Positions 1-8,884 of a stretch of 51,242 nt of DNA are shown in pieces; position 1 is the first letter of the stretch; every line of letters starts with the position of its first letter. Under the pieces are notes generated by a model. That model worked only from the letters and a program-made list of their open reading frames with translations, ran no database searches and had not been told where the DNA came from. This stretch comes from Alistipes sp. Its GTDB lineage: Bacteria; Bacteroidota; Bacteroidia; Bacteroidales; Rikenellaceae. The DNA lies in the NCBI GenBank assembly GCA_017474235.1, contig JAFVIB010000015.1:1-51242 (forward strand). The letters run 5' to 3'. Both the position numbers and the translations under genes were made by a program.

Positions 1-83
1 AGCTTAACAGCTCTGTGTAACAGAGGACAATTGTGCAAACCGAGCGCAGAGTCAAATTCGTTTGAACTATGCCGAGGTGCCGC

Positions 84-243
84 CAATTGAAGCCGAGAAC
101 AGATTGCGTAGCAATCCTCGGCAAGTTAAGCTCACTAACCCAGTGAGGGGGACTTTGGATAATTGAGTCGCAATTGAAGCCGAACAGATTGCGTAACAAT
201 CCTCGGTAAGTTAAGCTCACTAACCCTGTGAGGGGGACTTTGG
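84..243. repeat. Two-copy tandem intergenic repeat with hairpins
   Basis: Two imperfect copies (84-158 and 171-243, period 87 bp) begin CAATTGAAGCCGA and end GAGGGGGACTTTGG. A third fragment, GGCAAGTTAAGCTTA, follows near 251. Copy 1 folds well: GCCGAG/CTCGGC encloses ATTGC-gta-GCAAT, and CTCACT/AGTGAG follows it. Copy 2 has lost some of these pairs. The first 83 bases also hold small hairpins (CTCTGT-gta-ACAGAG at 11-25, and TCAAA-TTCG-TTTGA near 52-65). No convincing reading frame is present in 1-354. The left end of the element may lie outside the window, and its function is unknown. Confidence 0.75.
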
Positions 244-327
244 TTTGCTTGGCAAGTTAAGCTTATAAAATTTCTGCGGTAATTTTTTCTTTTTTGGATA
301 ATCAGTGCATATATAGACAAAAATTTG

Positions 328-335
328 TACCTTTG
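328..335 (+). promoter_or_regulatory. Putative -7 element for metF-metH
   Basis: TACCTTTG fits the Bacteroidota -7 consensus TAnnTTTG and lies 19 bases before the metF ATG. No good TTTG is seen at the expected -33 distance, so this rests on the -7 match and its position only. Confidence 0.5.
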
Positions 336-354
336 TGTTATTAATATTTAGGTT

Positions 355-1311
355 ATGAGCAGCGTTGCATCTTTTCTCAAGTCAAAGCACGATACAGCAT
401 TCTCATTTGAGGTTTTGCCTCCGTTGAGAGGTAACAGTATTGATACGCTATTTAACAGTGTCGAGCGGTTGATGCAGTTTGAGCCTGCATATATAAACAT
501 CACTACGCATCGTACAGATGTGGTTTACAAGGAGGTCTCTGCCGGTATTTTTCAGCGAACAACACAGAGAAAGCGTCCCGGAACGGTTGCAATTGCGGCG
601 GCATTGAAGAGTCGCTATGGTGTGGCTACGGTTCCACATATTATTTGCAGCGGTTTTACTCCGTCGGAGTTAGAGAATGAGTTGATAGATCTCTCGTATC
701 TCGGCATTAATGATTTATTGGTACTTCGTGGCGATAGAGCCAAAGGTGATAACTCGTTTATACAGGAGAATGGCGGCTATATGCACGCGGCAGAGCTATG
801 TGAGCAGGTGTCGAGGTTTAATGCAGGCGAGTTATTGGATGGAACGATACACGATATGCACACTGTGCCGTTTTCGTTTGGTGTTGCCGGTTATCCGGAG
901 AAGCACGAGGAGGCAATGAATATAGATATGGACATAGAGCATCTGAAGGCGAAGATTGACAGTGGTGCGGAGTATGTCGTAACGCAGATGTTTTTTGACA
1001 ATGCCAAGTATTTTGAGTTTGTTGAGCGTTGTCGTGTTGTGGGCATTGATGTACCGATTATTCCGGGTATTAAACCACTCACATCGCTTACACAACAGGC
1101 ACTGTTGCCAAAGACCTTCCATATCGATTTGCCTATGGAGTTGGCGGAGCAGTTACGAGGGTGCAAGACAAATGACGATGTCAAGGTGTTGGGTGTTGAG
1201 TGGGCTACTATGCAGGCGCGAGAGTTGAAGGCTGCCGGAGTGCCGAGTATCCATTTCTATTCGATGAATGCTGTGGCAAGTATAGAGCAGATTGCGAAAA
1301 ATATCTATTAA
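355..1311 (+). CDS. metF: 5,10-methylenetetrahydrofolate reductase
   Basis: This cytosolic FAD enzyme reduces 5,10-methylene-THF to 5-methyl-THF, the methyl donor for MetH. The 318-residue product covers the whole family domain. It has the N-terminal FEVLPP strand with the catalytic-type Glu (FEFFPP in E. coli), LLVLRGD with the conserved Asp around residue 126, and YVVTQMFFDNAKYFEFV in the second half of the barrel. It is slightly longer than E. coli MetF (296 aa). The ATG at 355 follows a -7 box, and only a weak ribosome-binding site is seen, as is usual in this phylum. The stop codon overlaps the metH start (TAATG), so the two are translationally coupled. No SAM riboswitch was recognised in the short leader. 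Confidence 0.96.
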   Translation: MSSVASFLKSKHDTAFSFEVLPPLRGNSIDTLFNSVERLMQFEPAYINITTHRTDVVYKEVSAGIFQRTTQRKRPGTVAIAAALKSRYGVATVPHIICSGFTPSELENELIDLSYLGINDLLVLRGDRAKGDNSFIQENGGYMHAAELCEQVSRFNAGELLDGTIHDMHTVPFSFGVAGYPEKHEEAMNIDMDIEHLKAKIDSGAEYVVTQMFFDNAKYFEFVERCRVVGIDVPIIPGIKPLTSLTQQALLPKTFHIDLPMELAEQLRGCKTNDDVKVLGVEWATMQARELKAAGVPSIHFYSMNAVASIEQIAKNIY

Positions 1312-4300
1312 TGAGCAGATTTACAGAGATATTAGAGAGCCGAATAGTTGTTCTTGATGGTGCTATGGGCACTATGATACAGCGTTACGGGCTCTCGGAG
1401 GCTGACTTTAGGGGCAGTGAGTTTACTCTTCATCCAAAGCGATTGGAGGGTAATAATGATATGCTTGTGCTGACCCGTCCGGATGTTATATCGGCGATAC
1501 ACCGTCAATATCTTGAGGCGGGAGCTGATATTATCGAGACCTGCACATTCAATAGTCAGCGCATATCACAGAGCGAGTATGGTACAGAGAGCCTTGTTCG
1601 AAGGTTGAACCTTGAGGCGGTAAAGATTGCCCGTCAGCAGGCTGATAGGATGAGTGCCATTACGCCTGATAAACCTCGATTTGTAGCAGGCTCGGTAGGT
1701 CCTACGGGGAAGATGCTCTCGATGTCGCCCGATGTGGATAATCCGGCACTGAGAGAGGTCGATTTTGATACTCTGAAGAGTGCCTATATAGAGCAGATTG
1801 ATGCACTTGTCGAGGGTGGTGTGGATATGCTGCTTGTGGAGACGGTCTTTGATACACTCAATGCCAAAGCGGCTCTTATGGCGGCAGAGGAGGTCTTTGA
1901 GCGTCGAGGGAAGAGGGTTGATGTGATGCTCTCTATAACTGTTGCCGATGCTGCGGGTAGAACTCTCTCGGGTCAGACTCTTGAGGCTGTAGTGGCATCG
2001 ACTGCACATTTTAATCTTACTACAATAGGTCTTAACTGCTCGTTTGGTGCAGCGCAAATGGAACCGTTCTTAAGAGAACTGTCTGATGTAACGCGCTGTT
2101 ATGTAAGTGCTTATCCAAATGCAGGTCTGCCTGATGCAATGGGAAACTATGACCAAACACCACAAATGATGGCTACGCATATTGCTCGATTTGCAAGTCG
2201 CGGAATGGTCAATGTTGTCGGTGGTTGCTGTGGCTCAACGCCTGAGCATATTGCAGCCATTGCAGAGGCTGTTAAGGATATTGCTCCGAGAAAGAGGGTA
2301 GAGCGAAGTGCGGGCTGGCTTGCCGGTTTGGAGGCTTTTGAGAGTAACGGAGCGTTTATAAATGTCGGTGAGAGGTGTAATGTTGCGGGTAGTCGTAAAT
2401 TCTTGCGATTGATTGCCGAGCGTGACTACTCTCAGGCTCTTGCAATAGCCCGTAAGCAGGTGGAAGACGGAGCGATGTTGCTCGATATAAATATGGACGA
2501 TGCTATGCTCGATTCGGAGAGTCAAATGGTTGAGTTTCTGAATATTATGGCATCAGACCCTGATGTGGCGCGTGTGCCGTGGATGGTCGATTCGTCACGC
2601 TTTGAGGTTATTGTTGCAGCACTTAAGGCTATTCAGGGTAAGGCTGTTGTAAACTCCCTGTCACTTAAGGAGGGAGAGGATATTTTTGTCGAGAGGGCAA
2701 AGATTGTCAAGAGCTTCGGTGCTGCGTTAGTGGTTATGGCGTTTGATGAGCAGGGTCAGGCAACGACCTTTGAACGCAAAGTAGAGATATGCAGCAGAGC
2801 CTACCGACTGCTTACAGAGAGGGTCGGCTTTGAGGGGCGAGATATAATTTTTGACCCTAATATTCTGACGGTTGCTACGGGTATTGAGGAGCATAATCGC
2901 TATGCTATTGACTTTATACGGGCAGCGAAGTGGATACGAGAGAATATGCCACAGGTGCATATCAGTGGAGGTGTGAGCAACCTCTCTTTTGCCTTCCGCG
3001 GTAATAACTATATCCGTGAGGCTATGCACGCAGTGTTCCTCTATCACGCCTCGGCAGCGGGTATGGATATGGCGATTGTAAACCCTTCAGCATCAGTGAT
3101 GTATGAAGATATACAGCCTGCTCTCCGTGAGGCTTTGGAGGATGTTGTTCTTGCTCGTCGTACAGATGCAGCTGAGCGATTGACAGAGCTTGCTGCGCAG
3201 TTTATGCAGGGAGATAGTGGTTCAGAGAAGGCAGTTGAGCGTGATAAAATATCGCTTGAGGAGCGACTCTGTTCTGCACTTCAGCGTGGCGATGAGAGTT
3301 TTCTTGAGCAGGATTTGGAGGAGGCTCTGAGGGTCTATCCGTCGGCTGCTGCAATCATTGAGAAACCTCTTATGAGGGGTATGATGAGGGTCGGAGAGCT
3401 CTTTGGAGAGGGTAAGATGTTCTTGCCACAGGTTGTAAAGACGGCGCGAACAATGAAGCGCGCAGTGGCTATTCTGCAACCTCATATCGGCAACCAATCG
3501 GTTACGGCGAGTGCCGGCAAATACCTTGTGGCGACGGTTAAGGGCGATGTTCACGATATAGGAAAGAATATAGCCTCTGTAATCTTGCGTTGTAACGGTT
3601 TTGAGGTTATAGACTTGGGCGTTATGGTCTCGGCAGAGAGTATTGTCGAGGCGGCAAAGAGATATAGTGTCGATTATATCGGTCTTAGCGGACTTATCAC
3701 TCCGTCGTTGGAGCAGATGTCTGTAACGGCAAAGATGCTCCGTGAGGCTGGGGTGGATGTACCTCTGTTTATCAGTGGCGCAACAACATCGCCACTCCAT
3801 ACGGCAGTCAAAATTGCACCATACTATAACGGTGCAGTATTCCATATCAAAGATGCCTCTCAAAATCCTGTTTTGGCTCTACAACTTGCTACTACAGAGA
3901 GAGATACAATTATCGCACAAAATCGTGAGCAACAGCAGACCCTGCGCGAAGAGTTCCGCACGAAGTCTGCTCCGAAGAGTGAAGTTTTGCCGCGACTTGA
4001 ACTCGATTGGCAGAGTGAAATTGTTAAGCACGACGGTTTTTTGATAGGTTGGGAGCCGAAGGGTGTGACTCTTTCAAAGGTGCGCAAATATATCAATTGG
4101 CGTACTTTCCACCACTTCTGGCGTACCTCGCCATATACCAAAGAGGGTAGGGCTTTGAGGGCAGAGGCAGAGCGTATTTTGAACCGCTTTAATGGTCAGA
4201 TGCTCCGCGGACGAGTAATCACGGTCGAAGCCTACTCTGAGGGCGATACTATTGTTGTAAATGGAGTTGGTCTGAGTATTACTATACCTACACCGCGTCA

Positions 4301-4808
4301 GAAGAGTGTAGGGACAGATGGTGTGGCACTATCTCTTGCAGATTTCGTCGCACCAAAGGGTTATGATGACCAAATTTGCCTTTTTGCTGCTACCGTGCCT
4401 AAACGCCTTGTGACTGCTATTGAGCAATTTAAGGCTGTTGGAGATGACTATAATGCACTTCTCTATCAGAGCCTTGCCGATAGGGTTGTCGAGGCTACGA
4501 GCGAATATATGCACCGACAGATGAGGTATCATTGGCTGCATATTTGGGATGAAAATCCTCAGGAGGCTGTGGCAGCCGAGGAGCGACTGACCATTCCGCA
4601 ACTCTTTGCGGCAAAGTATCGAGGCATACGCCCCGCGGTGGGTTACTCCTGCCTGCCGGAGCAGAGAATAATCTTCGATATTGACCGATTGTTGCACCTT
4701 TCAGAGGTTGGTATATCTCTTACAGAGTCGGGTGCTATGTACCCTCAGTCGTCAGTTTGCGGACTCTATATAGGCTCTAAATCGGCAAAATATTTCATAA
4801 TTGCATAA
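1311..4808 (+). CDS. metH: Cobalamin-dependent methionine synthase, full length
   Basis: It transfers the methyl group of 5-methyl-THF to homocysteine through methylcobalamin. At 1165 residues it has all four modules. The homocysteine domain (about 1-320) carries zinc-ligand cysteines in IGLNCSFGA and VGGCCGS. The pterin domain (about 340-610) has the NVGERCNVAGSRKF motif. The B12 cap and Rossmann domain (about 640-880) contains the cobalt-ligand motif GDVHDIGKN near residue 747. The C-terminal AdoMet reactivation domain (about 890-1165) contains RGIRPAVGYSCLPE and ESGAMYPQSSVCG. An upstream in-frame start near 1200 lies wholly inside metF and is rejected: the ATG at 1311 matches the family N-terminus and overlaps the metF stop. 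A terminator follows at 4829. Confidence 0.96.
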   Translation: MSRFTEILESRIVVLDGAMGTMIQRYGLSEADFRGSEFTLHPKRLEGNNDMLVLTRPDVISAIHRQYLEAGADIIETCTFNSQRISQSEYGTESLVRRLNLEAVKIARQQADRMSAITPDKPRFVAGSVGPTGKMLSMSPDVDNPALREVDFDTLKSAYIEQIDALVEGGVDMLLVETVFDTLNAKAALMAAEEVFERRGKRVDVMLSITVADAAGRTLSGQTLEAVVASTAHFNLTTIGLNCSFGAAQMEPFLRELSDVTRCYVSAYPNAGLPDAMGNYDQTPQMMATHIARFASRGMVNVVGGCCGSTPEHIAAIAEAVKDIAPRKRVERSAGWLAGLEAFESNGAFINVGERCNVAGSRKFLRLIAERDYSQALAIARKQVEDGAMLLDINMDDAMLDSESQMVEFLNIMASDPDVARVPWMVDSSRFEVIVAALKAIQGKAVVNSLSLKEGEDIFVERAKIVKSFGAALVVMAFDEQGQATTFERKVEICSRAYRLLTERVGFEGRDIIFDPNILTVATGIEEHNRYAIDFIRAAKWIRENMPQVHISGGVSNLSFAFRGNNYIREAMHAVFLYHASAAGMDMAIVNPSASVMYEDIQPALREALEDVVLARRTDAAERLTELAAQFMQGDSGSEKAVERDKISLEERLCSALQRGDESFLEQDLEEALRVYPSAAAIIEKPLMRGMMRVGELFGEGKMFLPQVVKTARTMKRAVAILQPHIGNQSVTASAGKYLVATVKGDVHDIGKNIASVILRCNGFEVIDLGVMVSAESIVEAAKRYSVDYIGLSGLITPSLEQMSVTAKMLREAGVDVPLFISGATTSPLHTAVKIAPYYNGAVFHIKDASQNPVLALQLATTERDTIIAQNREQQQTLREEFRTKSAPKSEVLPRLELDWQSEIVKHDGFLIGWEPKGVTLSKVRKYINWRTFHHFWRTSPYTKEGRALRAEAERILNRFNGQMLRGRVITVEAYSEGDTIVVNGVGLSITIPTPRQKSVGTDGVALSLADFVAPKGYDDQICLFAATVPKRLVTAIEQFKAVGDDYNALLYQSLADRVVEATSEYMHRQMRYHWLHIWDENPQEAVAAEERLTIPQLFAAKYRGIRPAVGYSCLPEQRIIFDIDRLLHLSEVGISLTESGAMYPQSSVCGLYIGSKSAKYFIIA

Positions 4809-4828
4809 TATTGCAGTCTTAAAAATAG

Positions 4829-4855
4829 GGGAGAGAGTGTTTCTCTCCCTTTTTT
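4829..4855 (+). terminator. Rho-independent terminator after metH
   Basis: GGGAGAGA (4829-4836) pairs perfectly with TCTCTCCC (4842-4849), followed by six T's. It ends the metF-metH transcript 20 bases past the metH stop. Confidence 0.88.
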
Positions 4856-4887
4856 CGCCCTCTGATGTAACTTTTCTCGCCATTTCC

Positions 4888-4918
4888 TTTGAATATTAAT
4901 GAAAAGTGAGTAAATTTG
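4888..4918 (+). promoter_or_regulatory. Promoter of the arginine operon
   Basis: TTTG (4888-4891), 19 bp, then TAAATTTG (4911-4918) is an exact match to the Bacteroides -33/-7 consensus. The predicted start is about 4922, giving a leader of roughly 44 nt before the ATG at 4966. The leader contains the ARG-box-like sites. Confidence 0.75.
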
Positions 4919-4945
4919 CTCGTCTTTTTCAGATAGTTAGGTAAA

Positions 4946-4982
4946 TAGAATAAAATTCATATAAAATGAATAATAATTCAAT
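4946..4982. promoter_or_regulatory. Two tandem ARG-box-like operators
   Basis: The second site (4965-4982) contains TGAAT-AATA-ATTCA, a perfect core of the ArgR box consensus TNTGAATWWWWATTCANW. The first (4946-4961) contains GAAT-AAA-ATTCA, one base shorter. Their centres lie about 20-21 bp apart, the spacing of paired E. coli ARG boxes. The second site overlaps the ATG of the GNAT gene, and the pair lies downstream of the predicted transcription start. The region is AT-rich and the codons ATG AAT AAT AAT TCA could produce the match by chance. No argR gene is in the window. Confidence 0.5.
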
Positions 4983-5583
4983 AAAGGTACTCTTTGCAGA
5001 AGAACAGCATACGGTCTATGCCGAGCAGATTTGTCAGCTGATTTATGAGTCGGCTTTGCAGAGAGGTACAGGTATTGCGCGCCGCTCGCCTGAGTATGTA
5101 TCTGCCAAGATAAAGGGTGGCAAGGCAGTAGTTGCGCTTGATGGAGATAAGTTGGTGGGTTTCAGTTATATAGAGTGCTGGGGTCACGGAGATTATGTCG
5201 CCACTTCGGGTCTTATTGTAGATCCGCAGTATCGCCACGCAGGTCTTGCAGCGCAGATTAAGGCTCGTACTTTTGAGCTTGCTCGTGTGCGTTTCCCGTA
5301 TGCCAAGATATTCAGTATCACCACATCGCTTCCGGTTATGAAGCTCAATACCCGATTGGGTTATAAGCCTGTGACATTCTCGGAACTTACAGATGACGAG
5401 GAGTTTTGGAAAGGTTGTGAGGGGTGTTGCAACTACGATATTTTGCAGCGCAATGATCGTCGAATGTGCCTCTGTACAGGTATGTTGTATGACCCAAAGA
5501 CACCACTGCCCGGAAATTCAAACCTTCAGCCATATTGGATGGTGCTGAAGAATAAGGTAAAGAAGATTTTTCACTTGAAATAA
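4966..5583 (+). CDS. GNAT acetyltransferase, candidate N-acylglutamate synthase
   Basis: This 205-residue GNAT-fold acyltransferase has the acyl-CoA loop VDPQYRHAGLAAQIK around residues 85-99, with the Arg-x-x-Gly-x-Ala pattern, and a cysteine-rich C-terminal tail (CEGCCNYDILQRNDRRMCLC). It is the first gene of the arginine operon, 16 bp ahead of argG and behind the arg promoter. The window has no recognisable argA or argJ, so a reasonable inference is that it acylates glutamate (acetyl or succinyl donor) as step one of the pathway. A GNAT gene beside argG is, to my recollection, also seen in Bacteroides. The family is broad, so the substrate is inferred from position, not from sequence. The Cys-rich tail is unusual for a simple GNAT and may bind metal. 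Confidence 0.75.
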   Translation: MNNNSIKVLFAEEQHTVYAEQICQLIYESALQRGTGIARRSPEYVSAKIKGGKAVVALDGDKLVGFSYIECWGHGDYVATSGLIVDPQYRHAGLAAQIKARTFELARVRFPYAKIFSITTSLPVMKLNTRLGYKPVTFSELTDDEEFWKGCEGCCNYDILQRNDRRMCLCTGMLYDPKTPLPGNSNLQPYWMVLKNKVKKIFHLK

Positions 5584-5599
5584 TTAAAGATTAAATATT

Positions 5600-6799
5600 A
5601 TGGAGAAGAAGAGAGTTGTACTTGCATTTAGCGGAGGTCTTGATACCTCATTTTGCGTGAAGTATCTCAGCGAGGAGTTGGGTTACGAGGTCTATACAGC
5701 CATTGCTAATACAGGTGGCTTTTCGGATGAAGAGCTTAAGTCGATAGAGGAGCGTGCATACGCGTTGGGTGCTGCACAGCACGCCACACTCGATATTACA
5801 GAGGAGTACTATCAGAAGAGTATCAAGTATATGGTCTATGGAAATATCTTGAGAAATGGAACATATCCTATTTCGGTCTCTTCAGAGCGTACTTTTCAGG
5901 CTATTGCCATTATTGAGTATGCAAAGAGCGTTGGCGCACACTGCGTGGCTCACGGCTCAACAGGTGCGGGAAATGATCAGGTGCGTTTTGACCTTACATT
6001 CCAGATTTTGGCTCCAAATATTGAGATTATCACCCCTACGCGCGATATGACCCTTACCCGCGAGTATGAGATAAACTACCTTAAGGAGCACGGCTATCAG
6101 GCAGACTTCGTAAAGATGGAGTACTCTATCAATAAGGGTCTGTGGGGTACAAGTATCGGCGGCAAGGAGACCCTCCGCTCAGAGCAGACACTGCCTGAGA
6201 GCGCATATCCGAGTCAGGTTACAGCCGAGGGCGAGCAGAGCCTGAAGCTGACATTTGCAAAGGGCGAGCTGTCAGCGGTAAATGGTGTCGAGTATAGCGA
6301 TAAGGTGGCTGCAATTCGTGCAGTGGAGGCTATCGGCTCGGCTTACGGCATCGGTCGTGATATGCATATTGGCGATACAATTATCGGTATTAAGGGTCGT
6401 GTAGGCTTTGAGGCTGCGGCACCTATGCTGATTATTGCGGCTCATAAGATGCTTGAGAAGCATACGCTGACAAAGTGGCAGCAGTATTGGAAAGACCAGA
6501 TTGGCACTTGGTACGGTATGTTCTTGCACGAGGCTCAGTATCTTGACCCTGTGATGCGCGATATGGAGGCGTTCCTTGAGAGTACACAGGCAAATGTCGA
6601 TGGTACGGTAGAGATTACTCTGCGCCCATATAGCTATACTCTTGTCGGTGTTAGCTCACAGTTCGATTTGATGAAGACCGACTTTGGCGAGTATGGCGAG
6701 GTTAATAAGGCTTGGAGCGCAGACGATGTCAAGGGCTTTACCAAGATTATGGCAAACTCAATGAAGATATATTACAATAAGAAGAAGGCTAATGATTAA
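5600..6799 (+). CDS. argG: Argininosuccinate synthase
   Basis: It joins citrulline and aspartate with ATP to form argininosuccinate in the cytosol. The 399-residue product is of normal family length. The N-type ATP pyrophosphatase loop SGGLDTS lies at residues 11-17, and HGSTGAGNDQVRF forms the citrulline/aspartate site around residue 119. The end of the gene overlaps the start of argC by 8 bp in another frame, so the two are coupled. The start at 5600 follows the GNAT stop by 16 bp. Confidence 0.97.
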   Translation: MEKKRVVLAFSGGLDTSFCVKYLSEELGYEVYTAIANTGGFSDEELKSIEERAYALGAAQHATLDITEEYYQKSIKYMVYGNILRNGTYPISVSSERTFQAIAIIEYAKSVGAHCVAHGSTGAGNDQVRFDLTFQILAPNIEIITPTRDMTLTREYEINYLKEHGYQADFVKMEYSINKGLWGTSIGGKETLRSEQTLPESAYPSQVTAEGEQSLKLTFAKGELSAVNGVEYSDKVAAIRAVEAIGSAYGIGRDMHIGDTIIGIKGRVGFEAAAPMLIIAAHKMLEKHTLTKWQQYWKDQIGTWYGMFLHEAQYLDPVMRDMEAFLESTQANVDGTVEITLRPYSYTLVGVSSQFDLMKTDFGEYGEVNKAWSADDVKGFTKIMANSMKIYYNKKKAND

Positions 6800-7754
6800 A
6801 GTCGGTATTATAGGTGGTGCAGGCTATACCGCGGGCGAGTTGATAAGATTGCTTATCAATCATCCTGAGGTAGAGGTTGTATTTATCCACTCCACAAGCA
6901 ATGCCGGTAATGCAGTAAGCGATGTCCACGGCGGTCTTATTGGCGAGAGCGAGTTACGATTTACAGATAGTTATGACCTTAATGCAGTAGATCTTCTCTT
7001 TCTCTGCTCGGCACACGGTCAGAGCCGAAAGTTTTGGGAGGAGAATGTTGCACCGGCTACTTTGAAGATTATCGACCTTGCGCAGGACTTCAGAGATGAG
7101 AGTTGTGGCTATGTGTATGGTCTGCCGGAGGTAAATAGGGGGCGAATAGCCACTACATCGCGCCTTGCCAATCCGGGATGCTTTGCAACTGCTATACAGC
7201 TTGCTCTGTTGCCACTTGCATCTGCCGGTCTGCTGACAAGTCAGGTGCATATTACAGCCATTACAGGCTCTACGGGTGCAGGTGTAAAGCCCGGGGCGAC
7301 AACTCATTTCAGTTGGCGAAGTGATAATATATCGGTCTATAAAGCCTTTGAGCATCAACATCTTATAGAGATTAACCGCACTATTAAGGGCTTGCAGCCA
7401 TCGTTTGAGAGTGCGATTAACTTTGTGCCGATGCGAGGTGACTTTGCTCGCGGAATATTCGCCTCGGTATATACCGATTGTGACCTTACTGCCGAGCAGG
7501 CGGTGGCTCTGTATAACGACTTTTATGCAGATGCAGCATTTACATTTGCTGTCGATAGAGATATAGACCTTAAGCAGGTTGTAAATACCAATAAGGCACT
7601 TATAAGGGTGGCTAAGTATGGCGATAAACTCCATATTGTATCGGTGATAGATAATCTGCTCAAGGGTGCATCGGGACAGGCGGTGCAGAATATGAATATT
7701 ATGTTCGGCTTTGATGAGAAGCTGGGCTTGAACCTTAAGCCAAGTGCGTTCTAA
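6792..7754 (+). CDS. argC: N-acetyl(or acyl)-gamma-glutamyl-phosphate reductase
   Basis: This NADPH-dependent enzyme reduces acylglutamyl phosphate to the semialdehyde. Its 320 residues include a Rossmann nucleotide site GIIGGAGYTAGEL at the N-terminus and the catalytic cysteine in NPGCFAT around residue 125. TGSTGAGVKPGATTHFSWR follows. It starts inside the end of argG and its stop overlaps the argD ATG (TAATG). Whether it uses acetyl or succinyl intermediates cannot be read from the sequence. The argF' partner suggests succinyl. Confidence 0.95.
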   Translation: MIKVGIIGGAGYTAGELIRLLINHPEVEVVFIHSTSNAGNAVSDVHGGLIGESELRFTDSYDLNAVDLLFLCSAHGQSRKFWEENVAPATLKIIDLAQDFRDESCGYVYGLPEVNRGRIATTSRLANPGCFATAIQLALLPLASAGLLTSQVHITAITGSTGAGVKPGATTHFSWRSDNISVYKAFEHQHLIEINRTIKGLQPSFESAINFVPMRGDFARGIFASVYTDCDLTAEQAVALYNDFYADAAFTFAVDRDIDLKQVVNTNKALIRVAKYGDKLHIVSVIDNLLKGASGQAVQNMNIMFGFDEKLGLNLKPSAF

Positions 7755-8884
7755 TGAAGATGTTTGATGTATATCCTCTCTACGATATTGAGCCTACGAG
7801 GGGATGCGGAAATTATGTATATGATAAGGATGGGGTGGAGTATCTTGACCTCTATGGCGGTCACGCTGTGATTAGTATCGGTCACGCACATCCTCACTAT
7901 GTTGAGGCTATTCAGAGTCAGGTGGCTCGCTTGGGCTTCTACTCAAACTCTGTGCAGAATAGCCTTCAAACCTGCCTTGCAGAGAAGTTGGGTCGCGTGA
8001 GTGGATATGCGGACTACTCGCTCTTTCTCTGTAATTCGGGTGCAGAGGCGAATGAAAATGCTATAAAGCTCGCCTCGTTCTATACAGGTAAGCATAAATT
8101 GCTCGCCTTTAAGGCTGCTTTTCACGGCAGAACATCGGGTGCTGTTGCGGCAACTGATAATCCGAAGATTGTCGCTCCGTTTAACCGTACTGAGAATGTA
8201 GAGTTTGTGGCATTTGGAGATATTCAGGCTGTGGAGGCAAAACTCTCTACGGGCGAGTTCTGCGCAGTGATTATTGAGGGTATTCAGGGCGTGGCAGGTA
8301 TATACTGCCCGACTGACGAGTTTTTTGTGGCTCTGCGCGAGATGGCAACAAAGTATGGAGTGGTGCTTATTGCAGATGAGATACAGTCCGGATATGGAAG
8401 AAGTGGTGACTTCTTTGCCCACCAGCACGCCGGAATAAAAGCCGATATTATAACTGTTGCAAAGGGTATTGCAAACGGCTTTCCTATGGGCGGAGTGCTG
8501 ATTGCTCCACATATTGAGCCGAAGTATGGAATGTTGGGAACAACATTTGGCGGTAACCACCTTGCCTGTGCAGCGGCTATTGCGGTGCTTGATGTTATTG
8601 AGAGTGAGAGGCTTGTTGAGAATGCCCGCGAGGTTGGAGAGTACCTTATTGCGGAGCTGAAAAAGATAGAGGGCATAAAGGATGTTCGCGGTCGTGGATT
8701 GATGATAGGTATCGAGATTGACGGCTCGGCATCGGATATGCGCAAACGCTTACTCTTTGAGCGTCATATATTTACAGGTGGCGCAGGAGTCTCGACCGTA
8801 AGACTTCTTCCGGCATTGACGCTAAAGCGAGAGCAGGCTGATATATTCCTTACCAACTTTAGAGAATTAATAGAGAAGAGATGA
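7754..8884 (+). CDS. argD: Acylornithine aminotransferase
   Basis: A class III PLP aminotransferase of 376 residues that converts the acylglutamate semialdehyde to acylornithine with glutamate as amino donor. Visible marks are DLYGGHAVISIGHAHPH near the N-terminus, the PLP-binding NSGAEANENAIKLA, the Asp in IADEIQSGYGRSG, the Schiff-base lysine in TVAKGIANGFPMGG, and GTTFGGNHLACAAA. It is slightly shorter than E. coli ArgD (406 aa). Start and stop overlap argC and the DUF418 gene by 1 and 4 bp. Confidence 0.94.
   Translation: MKMFDVYPLYDIEPTRGCGNYVYDKDGVEYLDLYGGHAVISIGHAHPHYVEAIQSQVARLGFYSNSVQNSLQTCLAEKLGRVSGYADYSLFLCNSGAEANENAIKLASFYTGKHKLLAFKAAFHGRTSGAVAATDNPKIVAPFNRTENVEFVAFGDIQAVEAKLSTGEFCAVIIEGIQGVAGIYCPTDEFFVALREMATKYGVVLIADEIQSGYGRSGDFFAHQHAGIKADIITVAKGIANGFPMGGVLIAPHIEPKYGMLGTTFGGNHLACAAAIAVLDVIESERLVENAREVGEYLIAELKKIEGIKDVRGRGLMIGIEIDGSASDMRKRLLFERHIFTGGAGVSTVRLLPALTLKREQADIFLTNFRELIEKR

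Noticed and set aside
244-354. SAM-type riboswitch upstream of metF
   Set aside because: The leader between the predicted start (about 340) and the ATG is only about 15 nt and no aptamer-like pairing was found.
1200-1310. Longer metH start
   Set aside because: The 37 extra codons lie inside metF and do not belong to the homocysteine domain. The ATG at 1311 gives the expected N-terminus.
6954-7634. 226-codon open frame on the minus strand
   Set aside because: Antisense to argC, with low-complexity composition typical of shadow frames.
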